Shown here: piece by piece, positions 25,596-34,814 of the stretch
Position numbering within the stretch: the stretch's first letter is position 1
How the letters are laid out: the number at the start of each line of letters is the position of its first letter
NCBI RefSeq assembly: GCF_001940165.2
Contig: NZ_CP135162.1
Coordinates: 2,221,001 to 2,285,000, forward strand
DNA from: Roseburia sp. 831b
GTDB lineage: Bacteria > Bacillota > Clostridia > Lachnospirales > Lachnospiraceae
DNA length: 64,000 nucleotides
Direction: 5' to 3'
The notes under the pieces: generated by a model
Seen by the model: the letters and a program-made list of their open reading frames with translations, nothing else
Told to the model about the DNA's origin: nothing
The model's database searches: none
Translations under genes and position numbers: made by a program

Positions 25596-26480
25596 CTAAG
25601 AAAGATTACTCTCCTTCTGGTTCGACTGCTTCCTTAAATAATTCCCAATATTGGTGATACACATCAAAGTCGTCACCAGAAAAAGTCCCGGAATCAGAAT
25701 CATCCACCAGAATTTTGACATCATCGCCTTGTCTGCGAGCGAGAGCATGCTGCCCCAGGATATTTTTTCAATCGGAAGACCGATTCCCATGAAGCTGAGT
25801 GTCGATTCTGCCACGATGGCGCTGCGAATGTTCATGACGACCATGAACATGATGGATGACATGAAGTTTGGCGTTAAGTGCTCCCATAAAATATGCCAAA
25901 AACTTCCACCCATGCATTTTGAGGCAATGACATAGTCGCTGTTTCGAATCTGTCTGACCTCCGTGCGCACAATTTTGGCAATGCTCGTCCAGCTTGTCAC
26001 GCCGATGACAAACGAGATGCTCCATACATTTGGTGTTCCAAGAATCGCCTGAATCAAAATCACAAGCAAAAGATTTGGCACACTCAACAAAATTTCGGTA
26101 AGGCGCATCAGACCATCATCCAGCCATTTCGGTGCGCAGCCGCTGATGGAACCGAACACAATCGCAATCAACGTCGAAAGAAATGTTGCGAGGAATCCCA
26201 CTAGAAGTGAAATTCTTCCGCCGTACCAGATCATCGAAAAAATATCCCGCCCCATCGTATCTGTTCCAAACCAAAACTCACGGTTTGGAGCTGTGGAATA
26301 ATTTTTCAAATCAAGATAGGTCGGGTCCTTTGTCATAATCAGATTACAAAAAAGGCATCCCAACACAATGATGGACAATAAGGTAATGGAAAGAAACGGT
26401 ATCTCTTTTCTTTTTTTCTTAATTTGAGGAACAGTTTGAACAGTTTCACGAATTCCTACAATTTCAAATTCCTGATTCAT
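25596..26480 (-). CDS. Oligopeptide-type ABC transporter permease (OppC-like)
   Basis: This is the second permease of the importer. The ~294-residue protein has an N-terminal cytoplasmic tail, then about six membrane segments. FGTDTMGRDIFSMIWYGG, typical of OppC/DppC, lies near residue 70; the ATPase-contacting EAA-like loop VIASKCMGGSFWHILWEHL lies near residue 193. ATG at 26480 has AAGGAG upstream and overlaps the OppB-like gene by 17 bp. It is the last gene of the ten-gene operon. Confidence 0.93.
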   Translation of the reverse strand: MNQEFEIVGIRETVQTVPQIKKKRKEIPFLSITLLSIIVLGCLFCNLIMTKDPTYLDLKNYSTAPNREFWFGTDTMGRDIFSMIWYGGRISLLVGFLATFLSTLIAIVFGSISGCAPKWLDDGLMRLTEILLSVPNLLLVILIQAILGTPNVWSISFVIGVTSWTSIAKIVRTEVRQIRNSDYVIASKCMGGSFWHILWEHLTPNFMSSIMFMVVMNIRSAIVAESTLSFMGIGLPIEKISWGSMLSLADKAMMSKFWWMILIPGLFLVTTLMCITNIGNYLRKQSNQKESNLS

Positions 26481-27474
26481 GACGCTCTCCTTCCACAACA
26501 CTTGTATTTTCCTTCATCCTAGGGTCAATCCGCTCATTGATGGTCTGCGCTATCATGTTACTCAAAATCACAACAATTCCAGATAAAATACACAAAACCA
26601 TCAACAGATTATAGTCCTTGTAGCGCGCACTCTCATAGGAAAGCGTTCCGAGGCCCGGATAGGAAAAAACAGTCTCCACAATATAGGTTCCGCCCAGAAT
26701 ATGCGGCACAGAAATTGCCATAATGCTAAAATACGTTGGCATCATGTTACGCAGACAATGACGAAACACAATCGTTTTCTTTGTCAGCCCTTTTGCTTTT
26801 GCAAGCAGCACATAATCAGCGCGCACTTCCTCAAGCATCTTATTTCGAATCATGTACGCGTAATACCACAGATGCCCCAGTACCACAACCGTCATCGGCA
26901 AAATCAGATGCACGATGCGGTCTCCAATCGAATCCTCATAAACACTCGTGTAGGCTCCCGAACTCGGCATCAAATGTAGTTGAATGGAAAAAATAAAAAT
27001 CAACACCAGCGACATCCAAAACTCCGGAATACAACTGATAAGCGTTCCGACCTGACAGATAATTTTGTCCAACAGGCTGTCCTCAAACCAGGCACATAAA
27101 ATGCCCAGCAGCAGAGCAAGCCCGAATATCAGAACAAATCCGATTCCACCTAAAATCAGTGTATTGACCATCCGCCCACCAATCACCTCTAAGACGTCCA
27201 TCTTATATTTATAAGAAATTCCAAAATCGCCGTGAAATGCATTTCCCAGCCATTTGATATACTGCACGTAAATCGGCTCATTCAGCCCCAGCCTCTCCTC
27301 TGCCCAGGCGTGCTCCTCCGGACTCATTTTCTCCACGCGGTCTCCATAATAGGACACCAGCGGGTCTCCCGGTGCAAGCCTTGCAATGTAAAAAACAAGA
27401 AGGGAAAGCAAAAAGACGCTGACGAGAAACAATATGCATTTTTTCCCATAATAAAGAACTTTATTCTGTTTCAT
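26464..27474 (-). CDS. Oligopeptide-type ABC transporter permease (OppB-like)
   Basis: The 336-residue protein is the first permease. ARLAPGDPLVSYYG near residue 32 and the EAA loop VLLAKAKGLTKKTIVFRHCL near residue 217 are typical of OppB/DppB; about six membrane segments are present. The gene starts inside the 3' end of the OppF-like gene (14-bp overlap), so translation is probably coupled. Confidence 0.93.
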   Translation of the reverse strand: MKQNKVLYYGKKCILFLVSVFLLSLLVFYIARLAPGDPLVSYYGDRVEKMSPEEHAWAEERLGLNEPIYVQYIKWLGNAFHGDFGISYKYKMDVLEVIGGRMVNTLILGGIGFVLIFGLALLLGILCAWFEDSLLDKIICQVGTLISCIPEFWMSLVLIFIFSIQLHLMPSSGAYTSVYEDSIGDRIVHLILPMTVVVLGHLWYYAYMIRNKMLEEVRADYVLLAKAKGLTKKTIVFRHCLRNMMPTYFSIMAISVPHILGGTYIVETVFSYPGLGTLSYESARYKDYNLLMVLCILSGIVVILSNMIAQTINERIDPRMKENTSVVEGERHESGI

Positions 27475-28468
27475 CCCGCATCTTCTCTCCTTCTTCTAAT
27501 GTTGTATTCTGCTGTTGCAGCCTCTCCAGCCTGCTTTTATCATTCCTCTGCTGTCTCTCCAACATGCTCCTATCCTTCTGTTGTTGCAACACAAAATGAC
27601 CTGCACTGACCTCCACCAGTTCTCCATCCCTGCAAAAATTCTCCTCATCAAACGAAATCAATTTTCTTGCACGTTCTTTTCTTGGGTCTGGAATCGGGAT
27701 TGCCGAGAGAAGCGACTTCGTGTACGGGTGCAGCGGATGCTCAAATAATTCTTTTGTCGGTGCGACCTCCACCAGTTTTCCGTGATACATCACACCAATG
27801 CGGTCGCACAAAAACTCCACCATCGCAAGGTCATGCGCAATAAATAGAATTGAAAAACCGTGTTCCTGCTGCAAGTGTTTAAACAGATTCACAATCTGCG
27901 CCTGAATTGACACATCCAAAGACGCAATCGGTTCATCCGCAACCAGAAGAGACGGTTCCATCGAAAGTGCCCTTGCAATCGCCACCCTCTGTCGCTGTCC
28001 GCCGGACAGTTCCGACGGATACTTTTTCAAAAATCCTGCGTCTAAGCCGACATATTTCATCTGAAATTCCGCCTCCGCTAAGTAGGATTCCCGCAGCGTC
28101 TTTTTTTTGCTGATGCGAAGCGGCTCTGTGATAATCTCACTCACTTTTCTGCGCTGGTTCAAGCTGGAACTCGAATCCTGAAAAATAATCTGCCGGTCGG
28201 TCTGCAGGAGCTTGCGATTCGCACGAAACTGCTTTTTATCGCAGGTGTCAATTCCCTTGTATACAATTTTTCCGGCAGTCGGCTGGTATAAATTCATGAT
28301 GCAGCGCGCAACCGTTGATTTTCCGGAGCCGGATTCCCCGACAAGCCCGAACACTTCCCCCTCTTTTATGGAAAAAGAGACATCCTCCACCGCTTTGATT
28401 ACCATTTTTTTCTGCAATGGAAAATACTGTGACAAGTGCTGTATTTCTACTAAATTTTTATCCTTCAT
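27461..28468 (-). CDS. Oligopeptide-type ABC transporter ATPase (OppF-like) with repetitive tail
   Basis: The 335-residue ATPase has Walker A GESGSGKST near residue 43, signature LSGGQRQRVAIARAL near residue 154 and Walker B VADEPIASLD. The oligopeptide-specific C-terminal region includes HPYTKSLLSAIPIPDP. The last ~45 residues are unusual: three imperfect 11-residue Gln/Arg/Glu-rich repeats (LQQQKDRSMLE, RQQRNDKSRLE, RLQQQNTTLE) likely to form a helix. The family normally ends before this. It overlaps its neighbours on both sides. Confidence 0.93.
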   Translation of the reverse strand: MKDKNLVEIQHLSQYFPLQKKMVIKAVEDVSFSIKEGEVFGLVGESGSGKSTVARCIMNLYQPTAGKIVYKGIDTCDKKQFRANRKLLQTDRQIIFQDSSSSLNQRRKVSEIITEPLRISKKKTLRESYLAEAEFQMKYVGLDAGFLKKYPSELSGGQRQRVAIARALSMEPSLLVADEPIASLDVSIQAQIVNLFKHLQQEHGFSILFIAHDLAMVEFLCDRIGVMYHGKLVEVAPTKELFEHPLHPYTKSLLSAIPIPDPRKERARKLISFDEENFCRDGELVEVSAGHFVLQQQKDRSMLERQQRNDKSRLERLQQQNTTLEEGEKMRDETE

Positions 28469-29474
28469 CTTCGTTTCCTCCTATCGGAGAAGCAATCTTT
28501 GGCGCCCGTTCATCGAGAAGCCATGTTGCCGCATAATGCGTGTCGGACACCTGAAACATCGGCGGCTGCTTTTCGTAATCGATTGCGAGCGCGTACTCAT
28601 TTCGGCAGGCAAACGCATCGCCCTTTGGCGGGTCAATTAACGTCGGCGGCATGCCCGGTATCACGTGCAGTTTTTCCTTTCCCTTTGAAAAACCGGGGAG
28701 CGCCTGCATCAAGCCCCAGGTATAAGGATGCCTTGCATCGTAAAAAATTTCTTCCACCGTTCCGATTTCTACGATTTTTCCGGCATACATAACTGCAACG
28801 CGGTCTGCGACACGTGCCACTACGCCTAAGTCATGCGTGACAAAAACGGTCGCCGTCTGTAACTTCTGCTGTACTTCCCGAAGCAAATCCAAAATCTGCG
28901 CCTGAATTGTGACATCTAACGCTGTCGTTGGCTCATCTGCAAAGAGAATTTGCGGATTTCCAGCAAGCGCAATCGCCATCACACTTCTCTGACGCATTCC
29001 ACCGGAAAAATGATGCGGATACAGATTTTTCCGCTCCTTCGCATTTTCAATGCCAACCAGCTCCATCAACTCGATGACTCTTTTTTCCAATTCCGCTTTT
29101 CCAATGCGTGGCTGCTGTTTTTTGACGGCTTCCGCAATCTGCGCCCCGATTGTCATCGTCGGATTTAGGGAGGTCATCGGGTCCTGAAACACCATGGAAA
29201 AAATGCTGCCGCGCAATTTTGCCATATCACGTTCCCTGTAATTCGTGATATCGACGCCATTGGCGAGAATAGTTCCTGATTTTATTTTTCCACTCTTTGG
29301 CAGCATCTTCATGATACTTTTGCAAAGGACACTTTTTCCACAGCCGGACTCGCCGACAATCGCCAGCACTTCGCCTTTTTTTAACGAAAAAGAAACGTCC
29401 CGCACTGCCTGCACCTCCCCCTGCGGGGTATCAAAGCTGACCGATAAATTTTTTACTTCTAATACGTTTTCCAT
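28458..29474 (-). CDS. Oligopeptide-type ABC transporter ATPase (OppD-like)
   Basis: The ~338-residue ATPase has Walker A GESGCGKS near residue 37, signature FSGGMRQRSVMAIAL near residue 151 and Walker B FADEPTTALD. The OppD/DppD C-terminal extension holds HPYTWGLMQALPG, then FACRNEYALAIDYEKQPP with a cysteine where many relatives bind an iron-sulphur cluster. ATG at 29474 has GAGGAA upstream. It partners the OppF-like ATPase, which it overlaps by 11 bp. Confidence 0.93.
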   Translation of the reverse strand: MENVLEVKNLSVSFDTPQGEVQAVRDVSFSLKKGEVLAIVGESGCGKSVLCKSIMKMLPKSGKIKSGTILANGVDITNYRERDMAKLRGSIFSMVFQDPMTSLNPTMTIGAQIAEAVKKQQPRIGKAELEKRVIELMELVGIENAKERKNLYPHHFSGGMRQRSVMAIALAGNPQILFADEPTTALDVTIQAQILDLLREVQQKLQTATVFVTHDLGVVARVADRVAVMYAGKIVEIGTVEEIFYDARHPYTWGLMQALPGFSKGKEKLHVIPGMPPTLIDPPKGDAFACRNEYALAIDYEKQPPMFQVSDTHYAATWLLDERAPKIASPIGGNEDEG

Positions 29475-29488
29475 ACGATTCCTCACGC

Positions 29489-29520
29489 AAAACAAAGGGG
29501 CTGTCTCCAGTCCCTTGTTT
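29489..29520 (-). terminator. Weak hairpin between the binding-protein and ATPase genes
   Basis: AAACAAGGG and CCCTTTGTTT pair on the minus strand, followed by TTTTGCG. Such partial terminators after binding-protein genes often let them be made in excess of the transporter. Confidence 0.5.
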
Positions 29521-29552
29521 CTGTCTCATTTCTGATTTCCAGTCTGTAATTT

Positions 29553-31127
29553 CTAGTTCGTAATTTCCCATTCGGTTACATTCCAAAAGATGCCAACGCC
29601 GTGATGTCCCATGACTGTATCGGCATTAATACCGGAAATATTGGATTTTGCAACATAATTGGCGTCAATGTAACAGATAAAAGTATAGGCAGGGTCTTTT
29701 GCAAGTTCCTCCTGGAATTTTGCATAAGCTTTTGCACGAACCTCGGTATCGTCCGATTCTCTCGCCTCTGTCAGATACTGATCCACAAGCGTATTCGAAT
29801 ACGAACTGTAATTCGCTCCTTTTCCGGTGCCAAACACTTTGTAGGTATGGTCGTCTGCATCAAATGGGCTTCCCCATCCAATCAGGTATGCCATCTGACC
29901 GCTCCAGTCCACTTCTGTCGGAACTTCCACCTTACACTCAATTCCAACCTCACCAAGCTGCTGTGCTGCTGCCTGCGCAATGTCAAGACGCACCTGGTCG
30001 CCCGCGCCGACGCTTAACACAAAGCTGATTTTTTCACCATCTCTATAATAGAAACCGTCGTCTCCCATCTCGCATCCAACGGACTCTAAAATCTCTTTTG
30101 ATTTTTCCGGATTGTAATCATAATGTTCCACATCTTCATTATTATAAATATTTCGCTGCAGAGGACCATAAGCTGCCATGCCCTCTCCAAGCAGCACCGC
30201 CTCGACAATCGCCTCGCGGTCGATTGCGTAGTTGATTGCCGGAATGATGTCTTTATTTTCAGTCCAGTATTCGTTATTAAAATTATACATGATGCCCCGG
30301 TAATCAGAGGTTTTCATGTCATAGCAGGTATAGCCATCTTTGTCCGCAAAAGTTTTCGCATCCTTTGGCGTCAAAAGTGCAAGGTCAAGCTCGCCGGATT
30401 CCATCTGGATTGCTTTTGCATTATCGTCTGTCACAATTTTAAAAATAATCTGGTCGATGTTTGCGGCACCCTTGAAATAATCTTCATTTTTTTCCAGCGT
30501 GATTGCCTGTCCCTCGTCCCAGCTTGCCAGTTTATAAGGTCCTGTTCCGATTGGATGGCGGAAAAAATCAGATTCCTGCATATCTTCTCCCTCCAACAAA
30601 TGCTGTGGAAGAATCGCCATCGTCATGTAATCCAAAAATGCAACGTTTGGCGCTGACAAGCGAAAAGACACTGTATAGTCATCTTCCACCGTAATCTCCT
30701 CGACGTCCTCAAAGTTTGGTGCATTTTCAGAACCATTTTCCGGATCCATAATCGCCTCGATGGTAAACTTCACGTCATTTGCGGTAAAAGGTTCGCCATC
30801 GTGCCATTTCACGCCCTCTTCCAGATGGAAGGTGTAGGTATTGGTCTCCTCGTCAAATTCCCAGCTTTTTGCGAGGGAAGGAATGACTTCGTTATCCCCA
30901 TTGTGTGCGGTCAATCCGTTAAAAAGTAAAATATTGATTTCACCGTGTTCATCCATTGCCGGATTGATTCTGGTATAATCACCGCTTCCGTATACGAGCG
31001 TGGTCGTACCAGACGCCTGCTCGGTTCCGGTCTCCTGATTTGCATTGCCTTGTGTGTTTCCCTTTCCACACGCAGCCATGGAAACTGTCATTGCAGCCAC
31101 CAATAAAACTGATATGATTTTTTTCAT
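29553..31127 (-). CDS. Solute-binding lipoprotein of the peptide/nickel family (OppA/DppA-like)
   Basis: It captures the substrate outside the cell for the importer. The 524-residue protein starts with a lipoprotein signal (MKKIISVLLVAAMTVSMAAC, lipid-attached Cys at residue 20) and belongs to the SBP_bac_5 family: YTFHLEEGVKWHDGEPFTAN near residue 98, FFRHPIGTGPYKLASW near residue 187 and a C-terminal dimer of lobes. GGAG precedes ATG at 31127. It sits between the acetamidase gene and its ATPases. The ligand is unknown; the operon suggests a peptide-like or modified amino acid compound. Confidence 0.94.
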   Translation of the reverse strand: MKKIISVLLVAAMTVSMAACGKGNTQGNANQETGTEQASGTTTLVYGSGDYTRINPAMDEHGEINILLFNGLTAHNGDNEVIPSLAKSWEFDEETNTYTFHLEEGVKWHDGEPFTANDVKFTIEAIMDPENGSENAPNFEDVEEITVEDDYTVSFRLSAPNVAFLDYMTMAILPQHLLEGEDMQESDFFRHPIGTGPYKLASWDEGQAITLEKNEDYFKGAANIDQIIFKIVTDDNAKAIQMESGELDLALLTPKDAKTFADKDGYTCYDMKTSDYRGIMYNFNNEYWTENKDIIPAINYAIDREAIVEAVLLGEGMAAYGPLQRNIYNNEDVEHYDYNPEKSKEILESVGCEMGDDGFYYRDGEKISFVLSVGAGDQVRLDIAQAAAQQLGEVGIECKVEVPTEVDWSGQMAYLIGWGSPFDADDHTYKVFGTGKGANYSSYSNTLVDQYLTEARESDDTEVRAKAYAKFQEELAKDPAYTFICYIDANYVAKSNISGINADTVMGHHGVGIFWNVTEWEITN

Positions 31128-31244
31128 TGATACTCTCCATTCCTGTGCGTGAAACGTTCTGCTTCACGCCATTTCCTTTGTATTGTACTCGGACAGTTTA
31201 TCATGGTCATACCAGTTACCACAAGCTACCCCGGGGGATATTTT

Positions 31245-31312
31245 TAAAGAAAATAGTCTTGACTTTGTGTCATTTGCCAGCAAAAAACTGTAAGCCAGCC
31301 TTTTGCCCCCGC
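31245..31312 (-). repeat. Half copy of the palindromic repeat family
   Basis: On the minus strand it reads GGGGGCAAAAGG, then GCTTACAGTTTTTTG, GGCAAATGACACAA and CAAGACTATTTT, matching one arm of the paired elements. It lies within the catabolic operon, between the acetamidase stop codon and the binding-protein gene, in the same orientation as the half copy at 9141-9209. Confidence 0.68.
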
Positions 31313-31323
31313 ATCTGTTAAAT

Positions 31324-32220
31324 CTATAACTGTATTCCTATCTCTTTTAACCGCTCCAGCTCCACCGTCATGCGCGCCGCCTTTAACGGATCTACCACCT
31401 GGCTGATTTCCAGATTTGCATACAGACCGCAGAAGAAGCCTGCTTCATAGAAATCCATATTTCCCATGACAGCGACAAAATCGACTAATTTTTCCATGGC
31501 AAGCTGTAATGCTCCATCCGTTGTCTCTGACGTTGCAATGGAAGCAAGTTTTCCATCACAGCAGACAAACGGAATGTCGATGTGAAAATCTCTTCTGACG
31601 TTCACTTCAAGTTCAACTTCGCCGGATATCTCAAGTCCTGTGTAAAAGGATTCCCCATCACCCTGCACGGCATGCAAATCTCCCATGGAGAGAAGTCCGC
31701 CCTCGACCTGCACCGGAAGATACAGTGTCGCACCCTCGCAGATATAGCGGGTGTCCATGTTGCCACCGTGATTTCCCGGTATCATGGCAAGCGGCGTCCC
31801 TTCCGCCGGCGCAACTCCAATTACACCAATCATTGGATGAATCGGAAGTTCTTTTCCATCCCCAAAGGCAACCTTTCTGTTTTTCACCGGAAAAATCTTT
31901 GTCTTTGGTTCTTTGACAAGATGACCTAACAATCCCTCGCCCGGCACGCAGAGCGCAAAGCCTTCTTCTGCCACATCAATCCGATTGATTTTTATTTCCA
32001 GGACATCGCCCGGATGCACGTCTTCTAAGAAAACAGGTCCTGTGATGGGATTCATAATCGACATATCGACATTTTCAAGTACATCTGTCGTTTTTCTTAT
32101 CTGTCCATTGAACGCATCCTGCGTCTCAAACAGAAGATGCGCCGGAAGCGTTGCCCTTTCCACCGGTGTCTCCGCTTTATCAAATGCATACGCATGATGC
32201 TCTTTTCCTATTTTTGTCAT
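31324..32220 (-). CDS. Acetamidase/formamidase family protein
   Basis: The FmdA/AmdA family hydrolyses simple amides to acid plus ammonia. The 298-residue protein contains the family segments TGPVFLEDVHPGDVLEIKI near residue 60, PGNHGGNMDTRYICEGATLY near residue 150 and SMGDLHAVQGDGE near residue 183, which hold the metal-site residues. Many members act on formamide, acetamide or formylated compounds. It lies between the amidinotransferase-like gene and the transporter, so it probably releases ammonia from a pathway intermediate. Confidence 0.92.
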   Translation of the reverse strand: MTKIGKEHHAYAFDKAETPVERATLPAHLLFETQDAFNGQIRKTTDVLENVDMSIMNPITGPVFLEDVHPGDVLEIKINRIDVAEEGFALCVPGEGLLGHLVKEPKTKIFPVKNRKVAFGDGKELPIHPMIGVIGVAPAEGTPLAMIPGNHGGNMDTRYICEGATLYLPVQVEGGLLSMGDLHAVQGDGESFYTGLEISGEVELEVNVRRDFHIDIPFVCCDGKLASIATSETTDGALQLAMEKLVDFVAVMGNMDFYEAGFFCGLYANLEISQVVDPLKAARMTVELERLKEIGIQL

Positions 32221-32273
32221 TTATATTCTACTCCTTTTTTCTTCTCCTGTCTGCGCAGGCATCCACATATTTC

Positions 32274-33107
32274 CTACTCTCTGACTAACGGAAATGTCAT
32301 ACAGTGAGGTCCGCCGCCCGCTTTTAAAATCTCGGTGATGTCAAGTTCCACGACCTCCATGCCATGCTGCTCTAGCTGGCGGTTCACTTTTGTATTCTGG
32401 CTTAAAGACATGACACGATGATTTCCGAGTGCCTGCAGGTTACATCCATGCCGGAAAATTGCTTCTTCCTCCACCTTGATTAATTCAATTTCGTGTGCTT
32501 TTAACCAGCCGCGGAACTCCTCCGGCAGCCCTTCTTCATAGGTGACCGCAAGATGGTCGTCCACCAGATTAAACATCATATCCAGATGCAGATATGCCGG
32601 ATTCGACGGCACTCCGATGACTTCATAGCCGAAAGGTGCTAACTGCTCTCTGATTTCTCTTACTCCTGTTTCGTTCGTGCGGTCCAACATTCCAACTGCA
32701 ATTGTTTTTTCATTTAAAAACATGAAGTCGCCGCCCTCAAAAAGTCCTTCTTTCACTTCCGCAATCTTTGGCACTCCAAGCTCTGCCATTTTTGCTTCAT
32801 AATCGGTATGTTCTTTGTAGCGCAGTGGCAGCCGGAAATTGCCAAGAATATAACCTTCTTTCACACATCCACCGAAATCTCTTGCGAAAACACCGTTTGG
32901 TCTTCCCGCATCTGCCGGAAGAATCTCGACTTCCACTCCGTTCTCGCGGTAAGCCTTCACGAATGCCTCGTGCTCTGCCATCATTTTTTCGACATTTAAC
33001 TCATAGTCCCATTTTTTTGCAATCTCGTTGATTTTTGCTGCTTTTAAATAATAAGGTGTGGAAATTAAAACTTTCTTTAACACACCTGTTCCATTCTTTA
33101 CATACAT
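32274..33107 (-). CDS. Amidinotransferase/dimethylargininase-like enzyme
   Basis: This superfamily acts on guanidino groups (arginine deiminase, DDAH, amidinotransferases). The 277-residue protein keeps the catalytic pattern: FEGGDFMFLNE near residue 123, His in YLHLDMMFNLV near residue 172, and the nucleophilic Cys in GGGPHCMTFP near residue 270. It therefore probably hydrolyses, or transfers, an amidino group. Size and motifs are closer to DDAH than to arginine deiminase. It is the fourth gene in the operon, next to the M20 hydrolase. Confidence 0.88.
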   Translation of the reverse strand: MYVKNGTGVLKKVLISTPYYLKAAKINEIAKKWDYELNVEKMMAEHEAFVKAYRENGVEVEILPADAGRPNGVFARDFGGCVKEGYILGNFRLPLRYKEHTDYEAKMAELGVPKIAEVKEGLFEGGDFMFLNEKTIAVGMLDRTNETGVREIREQLAPFGYEVIGVPSNPAYLHLDMMFNLVDDHLAVTYEEGLPEEFRGWLKAHEIELIKVEEEAIFRHGCNLQALGNHRVMSLSQNTKVNRQLEQHGMEVVELDITEILKAGGGPHCMTFPLVRE

Positions 33108-33162
33108 CTCTCGTTCCTCCTGTATTCAAAATATGCTTCTGCATTGACCACCTGACGACTTG

Positions 33163-34788
33163 TTACTTTAAAAACTCATCCACTGCCTCAATAATCAGCT
33201 CCGGCAGCACCTCAAACGAATACGGCAGATAGAGCCGCTCCGTCCACTTGTGTGCATCTTTTCCATATACCCCGAAATTGACCGCCGGAATGTTTAATCT
33301 CTTTATCTTTTTCAGCGGAATCGGATACAAGGTATCGTATGCCGGGAAATTTTTCATCAGGCACTCGATAGATGCTTCGTCGTCATCAATCTTTAAATAA
33401 CTGCTGTCGGATAGACTTGGAAAAAACTGTTTCACCTCGTAAGTCTCCCCGGTCTTTTCGCCTACACGCTCCGCAAGCTTCACAAGGTGCTCCTTCAGCG
33501 CCCACTCTTTTTCATCCTCTTTTTTCAATGTGTTGTGCGGGCAGTATGGCGGGGCAAAATAGAGCACGACAACCGGCTGTTTGAACCCGATTTTATTTAA
33601 AAGATGACGAATCAGCGCAATCCCTATCTCACGCTGGTCTGTCCCCTTTTCCACTTCTGTTTCCAGAATATGCTGCAATTCCCCATCCGCTTTTGCATGT
33701 GCAAGCAATTCTTCGTACGTCATAATCTTCGGCTCATAATCGACATCCTGATAAAGGTCGCCGGAACACGCACAATACCTGCGGTCCTGCTCTTTTCTAT
33801 ATTTCTCTGTCTCCGAAAAAGCCTCCGCAGCCGCCTTTTTCAACGCTTTCACAATCTCCTCCACGGAACGATTGTGCACAAACAAATTGAAATAAACCAA
33901 TGCGTCATATGCGGTCTGCACATTGTATGCCGTCTTTAGGTCTTTCATTTTCAAAACACTCGGCGGCAGCGTGCTCTCTCCCTCGTAGCAGTCACAAAAT
34001 TCCGTATTCAGGCTGATTTTTCGAACCAGTTCTGCGGCAAGATAAGAGGCGTCAAAGCCTTCGAAACACTGCCCCACATGCGTCTCTTTTCCCTGAATAT
34101 AAAAGCACGGAAGCAATTTTCCAACCGCACCGGCATAGATGTAACGCTTCGTGTCACCCTCATACAATGGACAAATGTAGTCATTATTGATTGCCAGTTC
34201 ATAGGAGAATCCCTGCTCCTCCTGCAGCTGCTCTAACACCTCAAGTCCATGAACGATTCCGGTATGCAGGTTCTCCTCCACCGGATTTGCGGAAAAAAGT
34301 AGATTTCCCTTTAACGCATCCGCGTGCTCTGAAAAATAGTTCATCAGCACGGCAAAAACAGCCACGCCGCTTTTCATATCGCAGGCACCACGTCCCACCA
34401 TCCAGTCCCCGGTTTCTAAATCCGCGCGCACCGTCTCCGGCAAATCAAGCTTTTTCATCTCCTCCAGCAATTTATCCGGTGAAAAAGCATACGGCTCTAA
34501 CACACCAAAATCATCCACGCCGACCGTATCGATATGTCCGTGAAAAAGCAGCGTCCTTCCATTACTTTTCCCGCCCTTGATATAGGCAAACACATTTTTT
34601 CGATGCAGCGCATCTCCCTTTAATTCCTGTAGGAAAACCTGCTTTGGGTGTTCCTTAAAATACGGAATTTTCCTAAAATAGGATTCTAATTTTTCCGCCA
34701 CTTTCCGCTCGCCAACCGAACCATTTACACTTGAAATCTCTACCAGTTCTTTGGTAAGCCGTTCCATTTCCGTCCGAAATTCTTTCAT
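33163..34788 (-). CDS. M20 family metallo-hydrolase (RocB-like)
   Basis: The ~541-residue protein belongs to the M20 family and is long like RocB of the arginine utilisation regulon. Metal-binding motifs are LLFHGHIDTVG near residue 81, GRGACDMKSGVAV near residue 129 and ANPVEENLHTG near residue 162. It probably removes an acyl or aminoacyl group from the imported substrate. ATG at 34788 follows AAAGGGGAA. It lies 26 bp after the dehydrogenase gene in the same operon. Confidence 0.9.
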   Translation of the reverse strand: MKEFRTEMERLTKELVEISSVNGSVGERKVAEKLESYFRKIPYFKEHPKQVFLQELKGDALHRKNVFAYIKGGKSNGRTLLFHGHIDTVGVDDFGVLEPYAFSPDKLLEEMKKLDLPETVRADLETGDWMVGRGACDMKSGVAVFAVLMNYFSEHADALKGNLLFSANPVEENLHTGIVHGLEVLEQLQEEQGFSYELAINNDYICPLYEGDTKRYIYAGAVGKLLPCFYIQGKETHVGQCFEGFDASYLAAELVRKISLNTEFCDCYEGESTLPPSVLKMKDLKTAYNVQTAYDALVYFNLFVHNRSVEEIVKALKKAAAEAFSETEKYRKEQDRRYCACSGDLYQDVDYEPKIMTYEELLAHAKADGELQHILETEVEKGTDQREIGIALIRHLLNKIGFKQPVVVLYFAPPYCPHNTLKKEDEKEWALKEHLVKLAERVGEKTGETYEVKQFFPSLSDSSYLKIDDDEASIECLMKNFPAYDTLYPIPLKKIKRLNIPAVNFGVYGKDAHKWTERLYLPYSFEVLPELIIEAVDEFLK

Positions 34789-34814
34789 ACGATTCCCCTT
34801 TCCTTTTCTTGCAA

